Positions 44,304-53,113 are shown, numbered from the stretch's first letter. The stretch: DNA of 64,000 nucleotides from Curtobacterium flaccumfaciens (GCF_004361695.1 NZ_SNVW01000014.1:24507-88506); one strand, 5' to 3'. Numbers and translations are program-made. The notes: generated by a model from the letters alone, not told the origin.

Positions 44304-45634
44304 CCGCCGATCCCGATCGCGGCGGCGAGTTCGTCGTGCTGCACGGCGCCGACCACCGAGGTGATCGTCGGCCGGGTCAGCAGGTCGCGTGCCAGGTCGA
44401 GGACGTCGGCGGTGGTGACCCGGTCCACGCGCTCGAGGGCGGTGGCGAGGTCGGTGAACTCACCGGTGCCGAGCTCGGAGCGGCCGAGGCGGGTCATGCG
44501 GGCGTCGGAGTCCTCGAGCGAGAGCGTGAGCGCACCCTCGATCTGCCCCTTCGCACGCCGGAGTTCGTCGGTGGTGATGCCGTCGTCGACCATCCGGCGG
44601 AACTCGGCGTCGACGATCTCGATGACCCCGGGGACGTTGTCCGGGGCGCAGCCGGCGTAGACCCCGAAGGCACCGTTGTCGAGGTAGGCGGGGGCGAAGG
44701 AGCTCACCGCGTAGGCGAGACCCCGGCGCTCGCGGACCTCTTGGAAGAGCCGGGAGCTCATGCCGCCACCGAGCACGGCGTTGAGCACGCTGAGCACGGG
44801 ACGACGCTCGTCGCGGAGGTCGAGGCCCTGCGATCCGCGGAGCATGCTGACCTGCTCGGTCGGACGGTGCACGACGGAGAGCTTCGGGATCGCCGGGTCG
44901 GCCACGGGCTGCGGGGTCCGGCGTGCCAGCGGCGAGGCCTTCGGCGCGCCCTGGAACACCGCCTCGACCAGGCCGCAGAAGGCGTCGTGGTCGACGGCTC
45001 CGGCAGCGGTGACGACGATGCCGTTCGGGGCGTAGTGCTCGCGGTAGTGCGCCAGGACCTCGTCACGCTGCACGGCGCGGATGCTCTGGGGCGTGCCGCC
45101 GATCGGTCGGCCGAGGGCGTGACCGTCGAAGGCCGCGGCGAAGAACGCCTCGCCGGCGACGTCGGCCGGGTCGTCCGCCGCCATCGCGAGCTCTTCGAGG
45201 ATGACGCCGCGCTCGACGTCGAACGCCGCCGCCTCGAGCACGGAGCCGGTGACCATGTCGCCGATCACCTCGACCGCCATCGGGACGTCGGCGTCACGGA
45301 CGCGGGAGTAGTAGCAGGTGTACTCCTTCGCGGTGGCGGCGTTGTGCTCGCCACCGACGGAGTCGAAGGAGATCGCGATGTCGAGCGCCGAGCGCTTCGC
45401 GGTGCCCTTGAAGAGCAGGTGTTCGAGGAAGTGCGTCGACCCGTACTGGCCCTCGCGCTCGTCCCGCGACCCCACCCCCACCCAGAAGCCGAGACTGGTC
45501 GAGGCCGTGCCGGGCATCGCCTCGGTCAGGACCCGCACGCCCGAGGGCAGGACGGTTCGGCGGACGAAGGCGCCCCCGGACGTCAGGAACGACGTGTCCG
45601 GGGCCTCGAGCGGCAACGGCACTGGGTGGTTCAT
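44300..45634 (-). CDS. M16 family zinc metallopeptidase (pitrilysin-like)
   Basis: 444-aa processing-peptidase-like enzyme. The inverted zinc motif HFLEH (68-72) with downstream Glu in VERGVILEELAM is the M16 active site, and HNAATAKEYTCYYSRV is conserved. The C-terminal half (LGGGMSSRLFQEVRERRGLAYAVSSFAP) is the second, inactive lobe with the R-x-x-R-G-L-x-Y substrate motif. In Actinobacteria this gene usually follows pnp; here two plus-strand genes lie between. ATG start MNHPVPLPL. Substrates unknown. Confidence 0.94.
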   Translation of the reverse strand: MNHPVPLPLEAPDTSFLTSGGAFVRRTVLPSGVRVLTEAMPGTASTSLGFWVGVGSRDEREGQYGSTHFLEHLLFKGTAKRSALDIAISFDSVGGEHNAATAKEYTCYYSRVRDADVPMAVEVIGDMVTGSVLEAAAFDVERGVILEELAMAADDPADVAGEAFFAAAFDGHALGRPIGGTPQSIRAVQRDEVLAHYREHYAPNGIVVTAAGAVDHDAFCGLVEAVFQGAPKASPLARRTPQPVADPAIPKLSVVHRPTEQVSMLRGSQGLDLRDERRPVLSVLNAVLGGGMSSRLFQEVRERRGLAYAVSSFAPAYLDNGAFGVYAGCAPDNVPGVIEIVDAEFRRMVDDGITTDELRRAKGQIEGALTLSLEDSDARMTRLGRSELGTGEFTDLATALERVDRVTTADVLDLARDLLTRPTITSVVGAVQHDELAAAIGIGG

Positions 45635-45742
45635 CGCAGACGAGCCTACTGACCCCCGGAGCCTCCTCACCCAGTTTGGCTGGCCCGGCCACGCGTCGCG
45701 CAGCACGTCACTCGAAGTGGGGTACATGAAATGAGGATAGAA

Positions 45743-45752
45743 AGACTCGTCT
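45743..45752 (+). promoter_or_regulatory. candidate TetR operator and promoter
   Basis: AGAC-TC-GTCT, a short palindrome typical of TetR-type half-sites, followed by GTCTGTCC. It lies about 18 bp upstream of a TAGCGT hexamer (45770-45775) that could be a -10 element for the TetR gene. Suggests autoregulation; no experimental support. Confidence 0.4.
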
Positions 45753-45781
45753 GTCTGTCCTCCTTGTGCTAGCGTTGTCCT

Positions 45782-45818
45782 CACCGGATCGAAAGCCCCC
45801 CTAGATTCCGATCCGGTG
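45782..45818 (+). promoter_or_regulatory. leader hairpin in front of the TetR gene
   Basis: CACCGGATCG (45782-45791) is perfectly inverted at 45809-45818 (CGATCCGGTG) with a 17-nt loop containing CCCCCC. It lies in the predicted untranslated leader, 83 nt before the GTG start. Could be a second operator or an RNA element. Confidence 0.45.
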
Positions 45819-45900
45819 GCTCGGGACATCAGTCCTGCGCGGCACACGAGTTCCCCCACTCAGCCGCCGCGGAGCCGATGAGTCCAAGGAGAGCCACGCT

Positions 45901-46548
45901 GTGACGGTCGATTCCCCCCAACCGACCGTCCAGCGTCTCCCTGGCCCGAGCACGAACCTCGCGTCGCCGGACGGGTCGAGCGTCCCCCCGACTCCCCGCT
46001 CCGGCGGCGCGAAGGTCCGTGTCCTCGAGACCGCCACGCGGCTCTTCTACGAAGAGGGCATCCACGGCGTCGGCGTCGACCGTCTCATCTCCGAGGCGAG
46101 CGTCACGAAGGCGACGTTCTACAAGCACTACGGGTCGAAGGACAACCTGATCCTCGCCTACATCCGCACCCAGCACGAACGCGTGCAGCAGCGGATGGAG
46201 CAGCTCATCGCCGACGCCGGCAGCCCCGAGAGGGCCGTCCGCGCCTGGGTCGCGGCGCTCACCGACGAGGTCAACGACCCCGACTTCCGCGGCTGCGCGT
46301 TCCTCAACGCCGCCGCCGAGTACCACGACCCCCGCGACCCCGTGCGCGAGGTCGTCGCCATGCACCGCGACTGGTACACGGAGCGGCTGGCCGACCTGCT
46401 GCAGGACGCCGGGCACGCGCTGCCGGGCGACGGCGCGGACGAGCTCATGCTGGCGCGCGACGGCGCGATGTCCGGTGCGTACGCCGGCGACGCGATCGCG
46501 GCGACGGCGGCCCTGGGCCGCGTCGTCGAGCGCGTGCTCGCCGCCTGA
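45901..46548 (+). CDS. TetR-family transcriptional regulator
   Basis: 215-aa repressor. After a 35-residue Pro/Ser-rich leader, VRVLETATRLFYEEGIHGVGVDRLISEASVTKATFYKHYGSKDNLILAYI (about 39-88) is the TetR DNA-binding domain. The rest (WVAALTDEVNDPDFRGCAFLNAAAEYHDPRDPVREVV) resembles the ligand-binding domain of TetR_C-type regulators with the FRGCAFLNAAAE signature. GTG start at 45901, preceded by AAGGAGAG. Downstream lies a 405-bp repeat-rich gap and then a PEBP gene, the possible target. Confidence 0.92.
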   Translation: MTVDSPQPTVQRLPGPSTNLASPDGSSVPPTPRSGGAKVRVLETATRLFYEEGIHGVGVDRLISEASVTKATFYKHYGSKDNLILAYIRTQHERVQQRMEQLIADAGSPERAVRAWVAALTDEVNDPDFRGCAFLNAAAEYHDPRDPVREVVAMHRDWYTERLADLLQDAGHALPGDGADELMLARDGAMSGAYAGDAIAATAALGRVVERVLAA

Positions 46549-46953
46549 CGCGCGGGCGCGGCCGGCTGGCCGGCGCGGCCTGCTGGCGCGCGCGCTCGGC
46601 GCGGTCGCGGCTGACTGACGCGCGCGGTCGCGAAAGCGACACCTGCACGCGGACGCGTCGCGGTCGCGAAAGCGACACCTGCACGCGGAGATCCCGCGAC
46701 GATCTGTCGCTCTGCCGCACCTGACCCGTGCACCGCGCCACATCTGTCGCTCTCGTGACCACACCGGGCCTGGAGGCGCGGGACCGGCCCGCACCGCGCC
46801 TCCCGTCCGCCGCCCTTCCGCGCCCCACCGCCACTGCCGCCCTCCGCGCGCGGGGCGCGGTGGCCGGCCCGCGGTGGCCGGCGCGGGGACCGTCGGTCGC
46901 GCACAGCCGGCGGCGCCGAGCGTCGGCCGAGGTGGCGGGTGTTGGCTGGTGGC
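46549..46953. repeat. 405-bp non-coding region rich in dispersed repeats
   Basis: Holds two 29-bp direct repeats (46625-46653 and 46661-46689, containing GCGAAAGCGACACCTGCACG), two downstream TCTGTCGCTCT motifs that can pair with CGACA segments of the repeats, and a GGGCCTGGAGGCGCGGG motif (46766-46782). No gene is supported. It separates the TetR and PEBP genes. Confidence 0.75.
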
Positions 46954-47481
46954 ATGGCCAACGACCCCAACTGGAACCTCCCCGAGGTCCCGTCCTTCAC
47001 CCTGACCAGCCCCGACTTCTCCGACGGCGACGTCCTGCCCGAGTGGGCACGCGGCACCGACGCCGGCGGCGAGGACCGCTCCCCCGCGCTCGAGTGGTCG
47101 GGCGCCCCCGAGGGCACGCAGAGCTACGTCCTCACCGTGTACGACCCCGACGCGCCGACCGGTTCGGGGTTCTGGCACTGGAGCCTCACAGACCTCCCCG
47201 GCAGTGCGACCTCGCTGCCGCAGAACGCCGGGACGGACGACGCCCTGCTCCCCGCCGAGGCCCTCCGCCGCCGCAACGAGTTCGGCACCGACACGTTCCT
47301 CGGGGCCGCCCCGCCCGCCGGTCACGGTCCGCACCGCTACTTCTTCACGCTGAGCGCCCTCGGCGTCCCCGTGCTCGAGGCCCCCGCGGACGCCACGCCC
47401 GCGGTCGTCGGCTTCCTGCTCCGCGACCACCTGCTCGGGCGCGCGCAGCTCGTCGGCACGCAGGAGACCCCCGCCGCCTGA
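46954..47481 (+). CDS. YbhB/YbcL family PEBP-like protein
   Basis: 175-aa phosphatidylethanolamine-binding-protein fold. FTLTSPDFSDGDVLPEW, RSPALEWSGAPEGTQSYVLTVYDPDAPTGSGFWHWSLTDLP and GPHRYFFTLSALGVPVLE are the PEBP motif blocks (anion-binding DPDAP and GxHRY). Bacterial members (Raf-kinase-inhibitor-like) have no settled function. ATG start MANDPNWNLP. No signal peptide, so cytosolic. Convergent with pnp. Confidence 0.93.
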   Translation: MANDPNWNLPEVPSFTLTSPDFSDGDVLPEWARGTDAGGEDRSPALEWSGAPEGTQSYVLTVYDPDAPTGSGFWHWSLTDLPGSATSLPQNAGTDDALLPAEALRRRNEFGTDTFLGAAPPAGHGPHRYFFTLSALGVPVLEAPADATPAVVGFLLRDHLLGRAQLVGTQETPAA

Positions 47482-47508
47482 CCCGTCGCGCGGCACCGCG
47501 CCGCGTTC

Positions 47509-47568
47509 TTTCGCGTGCAGCGACAGTTCACGCGGCGCCGTGCCCGTGAGGTGTCGCTGGCCGCGAAA
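47509..47568. repeat. GCGAAAGCGACA-family inverted repeat, copy between PEBP and pnp
   Basis: TTTCGCGTGCAGCGACA (47509-47525) is inverted at 47552-47568 with 15 of 17 bases pairing. The same core (TTTCGCG...GCGACA) recurs at 46625-46689 and 60765-60817. Confidence 0.75.
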
Positions 47569-47606
47569 GCACGCGCGGCCAGCCCGCGTGACACCGCCCG
47601 CAACGG

Positions 47607-47644
47607 CGAACGGCCGCCGCCCCGGAAGGGACGGCGGCCGTTCG
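47607..47644 (-). terminator. terminator of pnp
   Basis: CGAACGGCCGCCG (47607-47619) is perfectly inverted at 47632-47644, with a 12-nt loop, 22 bp after the pnp stop. Because the PEBP gene converges here, it may serve both strands. Confidence 0.75.
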
Positions 47645-47665
47645 TGCGTCAGGACGCGGGAGGGA

Positions 47666-49939
47666 TCAGCCCTCGGCCGGGTCCTCGGCGTGGGCGCGGA
47701 CACCCTCGACCGGAGCGGACTCGGCTTCCTCGGCGACGACCGGCGCGAGCGAGAGCTTGCCGCGGTCGTCCACCTTGGTGACCTCGACCAGGATCTTCTG
47801 GCCGACGCCGAGCACGTCCTCGACGTTCTCCACACGCTTGCCACCGGCGAGCTTGCGGACCTCGGAGACGTGGAGCAGCCCGTCGCGGCCCGGGAGCAGC
47901 GACACGAACGCACCGAACGTCGCGATCTTGACGACCGTGCCGAGGAACTGGTCCCCGATCTCCGGGTTCGTCGGGTTCGCGATCGCGTTGACCTGGGCAC
48001 GAGCGGCCTCGGCCGACGGACCGTCGACGGCGCCGATGTAGACGGTGCCGTCGTCCTCGATCGAGATGTCGGCACCGGTCTCGTCCTGGATGCCGTTGAT
48101 CGTCTTGCCCTTCGGGCCGATCAGCTCGCCGATCTTGTCGACGGGGATCTGCACCGAGATGACGCGCGGAGCGGTGTCCGCCATCTCGTCGGGGGCGTCG
48201 ATCGCCTCGTTGAGCACACCGAGGATGGCCGAGCGGGCCTCCTTGGCCTGCTTCAGCGCGGCGTCGAGGACCGTCGAGGGGATGCCGTCGAGCTTCGTGT
48301 CCAGCTGGATGGCCGTGACGAAGTCCGAGGTACCGGCGACCTTGAAGTCCATGTCGCCGAGCGCGTCTTCGGCGCCGAGGATGTCGGTCAGCGCCGCGTA
48401 GCGGGTCTGGCCGTCGACGGTGTCGGAGACGAGGCCCATCGCGATGCCGGCGACCGGGGCCTTGAGGGGCACACCGGCGTTGAGCAGCGACAGGGTCGAG
48501 GCGCAGACGGAACCCATCGAGGTCGAGCCGTTCGAGCTGAGCGCCTCGGACACCTGACGGATGGCGTACGGGAACTCCTCGCGCGACGGCAGCACCGGCA
48601 CGAGGGCGCGCTCGGCGAGGAAGCCGTGCCCGATCTCGCGACGCTTCGGCGACCCCACACGACCGGTCTCACCCGTCGAGTACGGCGGGAAGTTGTAGTG
48701 GTGCAGGTAGCGCTTCTTCGTGACGGGCGACAGCGAGTCGATCTGCTGCTCCATCTTGAGCATGTTCAGCGTGGTGACGCCCAGGATCTGGGTCTCGCCG
48801 CGCTGGAAGATCGCCGAACCGTGGACGCGCGGGATCACGGCGACCTCGGCGTCGAGCGGACGGATGTCGGCGAGGCCGCGACCGTCCATGCGAACCTGCT
48901 CGGTCAGGATGCGGCCGCGGACGACCTTCTTCGTGACCGACTTGTAGGCCGCGCTGACCTGCGAGTTGGCGACCTCGGGCAGTTCGCCCGCCGACACCTT
49001 CGACGCGATGGCCTCCTTGACGCGCGACTTGAGCGCGTCGTCGGCGTCCTGACGCTCCGTCTTGGCGGCGATCTTGTAGACGTCACCGAGCTCGGAGAGG
49101 GCGAGGGCCTCGACCGCGGAGTAGACCTCGGGCGCGTACGGCGGGAAGACCGGGTAGTCCTGGATCTCCTTCGCCGACTGCGCGGCGAGCTTCGCCTGGG
49201 CCTCGACGAGGGACTTGAGGAACGGCTTCGCCGCCTCGAGACCCTGCGCGACGACGGCCTCGTCGGGCTTGGTGGCGCCGCCCTGGATGAGGTCCCAGCT
49301 GTGCTCGGTGGCCTCGGCCTCGACCATCATGATGGCGACGTCCTCGTTGCCCGCCTCGTCCGTGACGACACGGCCGGCGACGGTGAGGTCGAAGACGGCC
49401 TCGGCCAGCTGCGACGCCTTCGGGAACGCGACCCACTGGTCACCGATGAGCGCGAGGCGCACACCGGCGATCGGGCCGGAGAACGGCAGACCGGAGATCT
49501 GCGTCGACGCGGACGCCGCGTTGATCGCGAGCGCGTCGTAGAACTCGTCCGGAGCGATGCTCAGGACGGTGATGACGATCTGGACCTCGTTGCGGAGGCC
49601 GTCGACGAACGACGGGCGCAGCGGCCGGTCGATGAGCCGGCAGACGAGGATGGCCTCGGTGCTGGGACGGCCTTCGCGGCGGAAGAACGAACCGGGGATC
49701 TTGCCGGCGGCGTACGAGCGCTCCTCGACGTCGACGGTCAGCGGGAAGAAGTCGAATCCTTCACGCGGGTGCTTGCCGGCGCTGGTGGCCGAGAGGAGCA
49801 TCGTGTCCTCGTCGAGGTACGCGGCGACCGCGCCCTGCGCCTGCTGTGCGAGCCGACCGGTCTCGAACCGGACGGTGCGCTTGCCGTACTTGCCGTTGTC
49901 GAGAACGGCCTCGGCGAACTTGATCTCGGGACCCTCCAA
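47666..49939 (-). CDS. pnp: polyribonucleotide nucleotidyltransferase
   Basis: 3'-5' phosphorolytic exoribonuclease and polymerase; 757 aa. Two RNase PH cores ([22 protein letters not shown] in the first; [14 protein letters not shown] and [22 protein letters not shown] in the second), then KH ([32 protein letters not shown], about 600-635) and S1 ([30 protein letters not shown]). The start is TTG ([19 protein letters not shown]), supported by AAGGAGG 7 nt upstream; the in-frame sequence further upstream is not protein-like. It forms a 3' partner of rpsO in most genomes; here two genes intervene. Confidence 0.96.
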   Translation of the reverse strand: MEGPEIKFAEAVLDNGKYGKRTVRFETGRLAQQAQGAVAAYLDEDTMLLSATSAGKHPREGFDFFPLTVDVEERSYAAGKIPGSFFRREGRPSTEAILVCRLIDRPLRPSFVDGLRNEVQIVITVLSIAPDEFYDALAINAASASTQISGLPFSGPIAGVRLALIGDQWVAFPKASQLAEAVFDLTVAGRVVTDEAGNEDVAIMMVEAEATEHSWDLIQGGATKPDEAVVAQGLEAAKPFLKSLVEAQAKLAAQSAKEIQDYPVFPPYAPEVYSAVEALALSELGDVYKIAAKTERQDADDALKSRVKEAIASKVSAGELPEVANSQVSAAYKSVTKKVVRGRILTEQVRMDGRGLADIRPLDAEVAVIPRVHGSAIFQRGETQILGVTTLNMLKMEQQIDSLSPVTKKRYLHHYNFPPYSTGETGRVGSPKRREIGHGFLAERALVPVLPSREEFPYAIRQVSEALSSNGSTSMGSVCASTLSLLNAGVPLKAPVAGIAMGLVSDTVDGQTRYAALTDILGAEDALGDMDFKVAGTSDFVTAIQLDTKLDGIPSTVLDAALKQAKEARSAILGVLNEAIDAPDEMADTAPRVISVQIPVDKIGELIGPKGKTINGIQDETGADISIEDDGTVYIGAVDGPSAEAARAQVNAIANPTNPEIGDQFLGTVVKIATFGAFVSLLPGRDGLLHVSEVRKLAGGKRVENVEDVLGVGQKILVEVTKVDDRGKLSLAPVVAEEAESAPVEGVRAHAEDPAEG

Positions 49940-49946
49940 AAGGGTG

Positions 49947-49953
49947 CCTCCTT
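49947..49953 (-). promoter_or_regulatory. pnp: ribosome binding site that fixes the pnp TTG start
   Basis: CCTCCTT on plus, i.e. AAGGAGG on the coding strand, 7 nt from the TTG codon at 49937-49939. It is the strongest Shine-Dalgarno in the area and is not correctly spaced for any ATG or GTG in frame. Confidence 0.8.
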
Positions 49954-50218
49954 GATGTGTTCGGCAGGCTGGGGCCACGGCACCCGATGGTGCGTGCGCG
50001 CCGAAGGGATCGGGACGCATGTCTGGCCAGCAGTAGAAGCACTCGGGAAACCGTCCGGCCCGCGAGCCACCACCGATGACCAGCTCCGTGCCCGGCCTGC
50101 GCAGTGTTTGTCGTAACGCCCGGGGAAACGGTCCCCGGACGTGATGGACTTTACCAGTCCGCAGGGAAACGGCGGCGAGGCTCAGGGCGAACGGGCGTGT
50201 CCCCGGTAACCTGCCGCC
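49954..50218. other. divergent upstream region of pnp and the APF-like gene
   Basis: Non-coding. Contains CCGGGGA-AACGG-TCCCCGG (about 50121-50139), a short hairpin that could sit in either transcript leader, and otherwise no recognisable operator. Promoters of both genes are expected here. Confidence 0.45.
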
Positions 50219-51412
50219 ATGCGCCTCTCCCCCTCCCGGGGCTTGTTCGTCGCGGCCGCCGTGGTCGTCGGCGCGCTCGTCGCCCCCGTCGTCACCGCAG
50301 CACCGGCGACCGCGACGGAGTACCCCAGCTGGCAGGATGTGCAGCACGCGAAGGGGAACGAGCAGACCAAGAACGCCGAGATCTCCCGCGTGCAGGCCGC
50401 ACTCCAGACGGCGCAGGCCGCCGCCGCGGCGAAGTCGCAGGCGGCGCTCGACGCCTCCGCGAAGGCGGACGACGCCGAGGCGGACCTGTCGGCTGCCACC
50501 CAGGCCGCCACGAGCCTCCAGGCCCAGGCGGACCAGGCGACCAAGACGGCGGACCGCGCCCAGCAGCGGGCCGGCCAGCTGGCCGCGAACCTGTACCGCG
50601 ACGGCAGCTCGAACCAGATGACCACGCGGATCGCGACCGCGAAGGACCCGCGCCAGCTCCTCTACCAGCTCGGCGCCCTCGACCAGCTGTCGTCGACCTG
50701 GGCGGGTGTGATGGACGACGCGTCCGTCGCGGCGAAGACCGCGTCGTCGCTGCACGCGCAGGCGACACGGGCCGAGCACGAGCGTGCCGACCTGGCGGAC
50801 GCCGCCGAGACGAAGGCGACCGCCGCGAAGGACGCCGAGGCGGCGGCGAACGCGGCCGTCGACGACACCCAGGAGCACAGCGACGAGCTCTACGCGCAGC
50901 TCGCCTCGCTGAAGAACACCACCGCCCAGACCGAGGAGCGGTACGCACTCGGCCAGAAGGTCGCCGCGCAGAAGGCCGAGCAGCAGCGGAAGCGCGAAGC
51001 GGCAGCCGAGGCCGCGGCGAACACGACCGTGCCCACGGGCAGCAGTGCGTCGAGCGGCGGGTCCGGCACCTCGTACCCGAGCACCGGCGGGGTCGTCGTC
51101 GACCCGGCGGGCGCGCAGGCCTACGCCCGGAGCGCCCTCGCGTCGTTCGGATGGGGATCCGACCAGTTCGGGTGCCTGCAGTCGCTCTGGACCCAGGAGT
51201 CCGGCTGGCGGGCGAACGCGCTGAACGCGTCGAGTGGCGCGTACGGCATCCCGCAGTCGCTGCCGGCCGACAAGATGTCGGCGGCCGGCCCCGACTGGCG
51301 GACGAACGCGGCGACGCAGATCAACTGGGGACTCGCGTACATCAAGAGTGCCTACGGCTCGCCCTGTGCGGCCTGGGGCCACGAGATGGGCGTCAACCCG
51401 CACTGGTACTGA
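50219..51412 (+). CDS. secreted coiled-coil protein with lytic-transglycosylase-like C-terminal domain
   Basis: 397-aa exported protein. Signal peptide [32 protein letters not shown] (cleavage about 30-33). A long Ala/Gln-rich coiled coil (about 45-270, e.g. [20 protein letters not shown]) precedes a Ser/Gly linker. The C-terminal ~90 residues ([56 protein letters not shown]) match the aggregation-promoting-factor/resuscitation-like transglycosylase domain, with Glu in TQESGW as probable catalytic acid. Likely acts on peptidoglycan during growth. ATG start; ends in PHWY. Confidence 0.9.
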   Translation: MRLSPSRGLFVAAAVVVGALVAPVVTAAPATATEYPSWQDVQHAKGNEQTKNAEISRVQAALQTAQAAAAAKSQAALDASAKADDAEADLSAATQAATSLQAQADQATKTADRAQQRAGQLAANLYRDGSSNQMTTRIATAKDPRQLLYQLGALDQLSSTWAGVMDDASVAAKTASSLHAQATRAEHERADLADAAETKATAAKDAEAAANAAVDDTQEHSDELYAQLASLKNTTAQTEERYALGQKVAAQKAEQQRKREAAAEAAANTTVPTGSSASSGGSGTSYPSTGGVVVDPAGAQAYARSALASFGWGSDQFGCLQSLWTQESGWRANALNASSGAYGIPQSLPADKMSAAGPDWRTNAATQINWGLAYIKSAYGSPCAAWGHEMGVNPHWY

Positions 51413-51420
51413 GCGCGGCA

Positions 51421-51470
51421 GCCGCCGTCAGTCGCCGCCGTCAGTCGCCGCCGTCGGTCGCCGCCGGCAC
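51421..51470. repeat. 13-bp intergenic tandem repeat
   Basis: GCCGCCGTCAGTC occurs at 51421-51433 and 51434-51446, then GCCGCCGTCGGTC at 51447-51459 and a partial fourth unit. It lies in the convergent gap after the APF-like gene; no coding role. Confidence 0.85.
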
Positions 51471-51505
51471 GGGGCGTCGCCAGTGAGCGACGCCGGTCGC
51501 CGCCG

Positions 51506-52141
51506 TCAGTGGCCGAGTCCGCCGAGCAGGGACGCGAAGTCCACGGTCTCGGGGAGCGCGTCGGCTTCCTGCGGGGTCCGACGGGAGGCGCGGATCGCCC
51601 AGGCCAGGTCGGCCCCGGCCCGGCGGATGCGACCGTCCAGGGCCGCGGAGTCGGCCTCGCTCCCCCAGTCGTCGGTCGCGGCGAAGACGCCCGTCGGGAC
51701 GATCGCGGCCCGGAGGTACGCGAAGACCGGTCGGAGCGCGTGGTCGATCGCGAGCGAGTGCCTGGCGGTCCCGCCGGTGGCACCGAGCAGGACGGGCATG
51801 TCGGCGAGGGCGTCCTTGTCGAGCACGTCGAGGAAGGACTTCGCGAGCCCGCTCACCCCGGCGGTGAAGATCGGCGTGACGAACACGACCGCGTCGGCCT
51901 CGACGACGGTCGCCATCGCAGCAGACAGGGCCGGCGCCGCGAACCCGGTGAGCATCGCGTCGGTGATCTCGTGGGCCAGCGGACGCAGGTCGACGTGCAG
52001 GACCTTCGCCGCGCCTCCAGGCAGGCCCGTCGCGTCCGGAGCGGCGAGCGCCGCGACCGTGGACTCGGCCAGGCGGTCGGCGAGCAGGCGGGTGGAGCTG
52101 GGCTCGGAGAGCCCGGCGGAGACGACGGCGATGGTGGTCAT
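51506..52141 (-). CDS. NADPH-dependent FMN reductase family protein
   Basis: 211-aa flavodoxin-like reductase of the CE1759/SsuE-like type. IAVVSAGLSEPSSTRLLADRLAES (FMN phosphate loop), VVFVTPIFTAGVSGLAKSFLDVLDKDALADMPVLLGATGGTARHSLAIDHALRPVF (isoalloxazine contact and dimer region) are characteristic. Probably supplies reduced flavin or reduces quinones/metal; the partner is unknown. ATG start MTTIAVVSAG. Contains a CCGCGCCTCCAGGCA motif inside the coding frame. Not part of the rpsO transcript because the rpsO terminator lies between. Confidence 0.88.
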   Translation of the reverse strand: MTTIAVVSAGLSEPSSTRLLADRLAESTVAALAAPDATGLPGGAAKVLHVDLRPLAHEITDAMLTGFAAPALSAAMATVVEADAVVFVTPIFTAGVSGLAKSFLDVLDKDALADMPVLLGATGGTARHSLAIDHALRPVFAYLRAAIVPTGVFAATDDWGSEADSAALDGRIRRAGADLAWAIRASRRTPQEADALPETVDFASLLGGLGH

Positions 52142-52155
52142 GGTGACTCCCGACT

Positions 52156-52186
52156 TTCGATGCGTTTGCATGAACATCGTATCGAA
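52156..52186 (-). promoter_or_regulatory. inverted repeat in the FMN reductase promoter
   Basis: TTCGAT...ATCGAA (outer arms 52156-52161 and 52181-52186) with a further CG pair inside, 15 bp upstream of the start codon. It overlaps a TACGAT hexamer on the minus strand that may be the -10 element. Candidate redox- or flavin-responsive operator; the binding protein is unknown. Confidence 0.4.
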
Positions 52187-52221
52187 CCGCGCGGGGAACG
52201 CAAGCATTCCCGGGGAACGGA

Positions 52222-52258
52222 GAACGCCCCGGTCCTCACGAGGAGGACCGGGGCGTTC
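52222..52258 (-). terminator. rpsO terminator
   Basis: GAACGCCCCGGTCCTC (52222-52237) is perfectly inverted at 52243-52258 around a 5-nt loop (ACGAG), 37 bp downstream of the rpsO stop. The 16-bp stem with short loop is the most canonical terminator hairpin in the window. Confidence 0.85.
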
Positions 52259-52294
52259 GGTCAAGCCTGGGTCAGTCGACCAGCTCGGCGACGA

Positions 52295-52564
52295 CTAGCG
52301 ACGCAGGCCGAGGCGCTCGATGAGCGCACGGTAACGAGCGATGTCGACGTCGGAGAGGTAACCGAGGAGACGGCGACGCTGACCGACCATGAGCAGCAGA
52401 CCACGACGCGAGTGGTGGTCGTGCTTGTGCTCCTTGAGGTGCTCGTTCAGGTCGTTGATACGACGCGTCAGAACGGCGACCTGGACCTCGGGGGAACCGG
52501 TGTCGCCCGGGTGGGTCGCGTACTCTTCGATGATCTCCTGCTTGACCTTCGCGTCAAGTGCCAT
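52295..52564 (-). CDS. rpsO: 30S ribosomal protein S15
   Basis: 89-aa primary 16S rRNA-binding protein. [55 protein letters not shown] is the invariant S15 core. ATG start ([10 protein letters not shown]) with AAAGGGGAT upstream. The 102-bp leader contains CGTGCCTGATGCACG, a small hairpin; S15 usually autoregulates via its leader, but I cannot show that this is the site. Downstream of rpsO is the terminator, so pnp is not co-transcribed. Confidence 0.98.
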   Translation of the reverse strand: MALDAKVKQEIIEEYATHPGDTGSPEVQVAVLTRRINDLNEHLKEHKHDHHSRRGLLLMVGQRRRLLGYLSDVDIARYRALIERLGLRR

Positions 52565-52666
52565 GCGTAGATCCCCTTTCAGTCCGTTGCGCGGTGCCCG
52601 TGCCTGATGCACGAGCGCTCTTTGTCCGCGGCCGTTCGACGGCAACCGCGCAAGACTACCAGATTC

Positions 52667-53113
52667 CTAGGCCGTCCTCGGGCGCAGGCTGCGCCGTCGC
52701 GGGGCCGGCAACAGGCTGCGGACGAGTCCGACGAGCGTCGCGCCGAGCATCCCGCCGAGGCCGTTCGACAGGACGTCGCGCGGGTCCGCCACGCGGTACG
52801 GCAGGTACACGGCCTGCGCGACCTCGATGCCGGCGGACAGGCCGACGCCGACGACGGCGCCGAGGAACCACCAGCGACGCGGCAGCCAGAGCGCCGCGAG
52901 CATGCCGACGGGGACGAACATCGCGATGTTCGCCAGGAACTCGGTGCGCTCGTAGGAGAACCAGGTGCCGTGGGGCAGCTGCTGCACCCAGGCGATGGCG
53001 TGCAGCACGAGGGAGTTCTGCGCCGAGGTGAACACCTGCGGCGTCAGGGTCATCCGCCAGATCACCCAGGCGTACGCCGCGGTCAGGGCGAGGAGGAGGA
53101 GCTTCCGGAACAT
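52667..53113 (-). CDS. VanZ family membrane protein
   Basis: 148-aa membrane protein. Starts MFRKLLLLALTAAYAWVIWRMTLTP (helix 1), then FLANIAMFVPVGMLAALWLP (helix 2), WWFLGAVVGVGLSAGIEVAQAVYLPYRVADPRDVLSNGLGGMLGATLVGLV (helices 3-4). The NxxxFxPxG and E-x-x-Q...R-x-x-D-x-x-D/S-x-x-x-N patterns mark VanZ-like proteins, some of which affect teicoplanin susceptibility. Basic C-terminus. Function unproven. ATG start used; the longer frame upstream is Pro/Val-rich and unlikely. Confidence 0.88.
   Translation of the reverse strand: MFRKLLLLALTAAYAWVIWRMTLTPQVFTSAQNSLVLHAIAWVQQLPHGTWFSYERTEFLANIAMFVPVGMLAALWLPRRWWFLGAVVGVGLSAGIEVAQAVYLPYRVADPRDVLSNGLGGMLGATLVGLVRSLLPAPRRRSLRPRTA

Noticed and set aside
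45782..45818. Riboswitch in front of the TetR gene
   Set aside because: Only a single hairpin is visible; no multi-helix junction or known conserved core.
46549..46953. Possible small RNA gene or tRNA in the TetR-PEBP gap
   Set aside because: No cloverleaf, no promoter-terminator pair, only dispersed repeat motifs.
49940..51403. Extension of the pnp frame to 1245 codons
   Set aside because: The extra N-terminus overlaps the APF-like gene in antisense and has no homology-like character; the TTG with an AAGGAGG site explains the real start.
52667..53113. Vancomycin/teicoplanin resistance cluster because of VanZ
   Set aside because: No vanH/A/X/S/R genes nearby; VanZ-like proteins are common in Actinobacteria without resistance.
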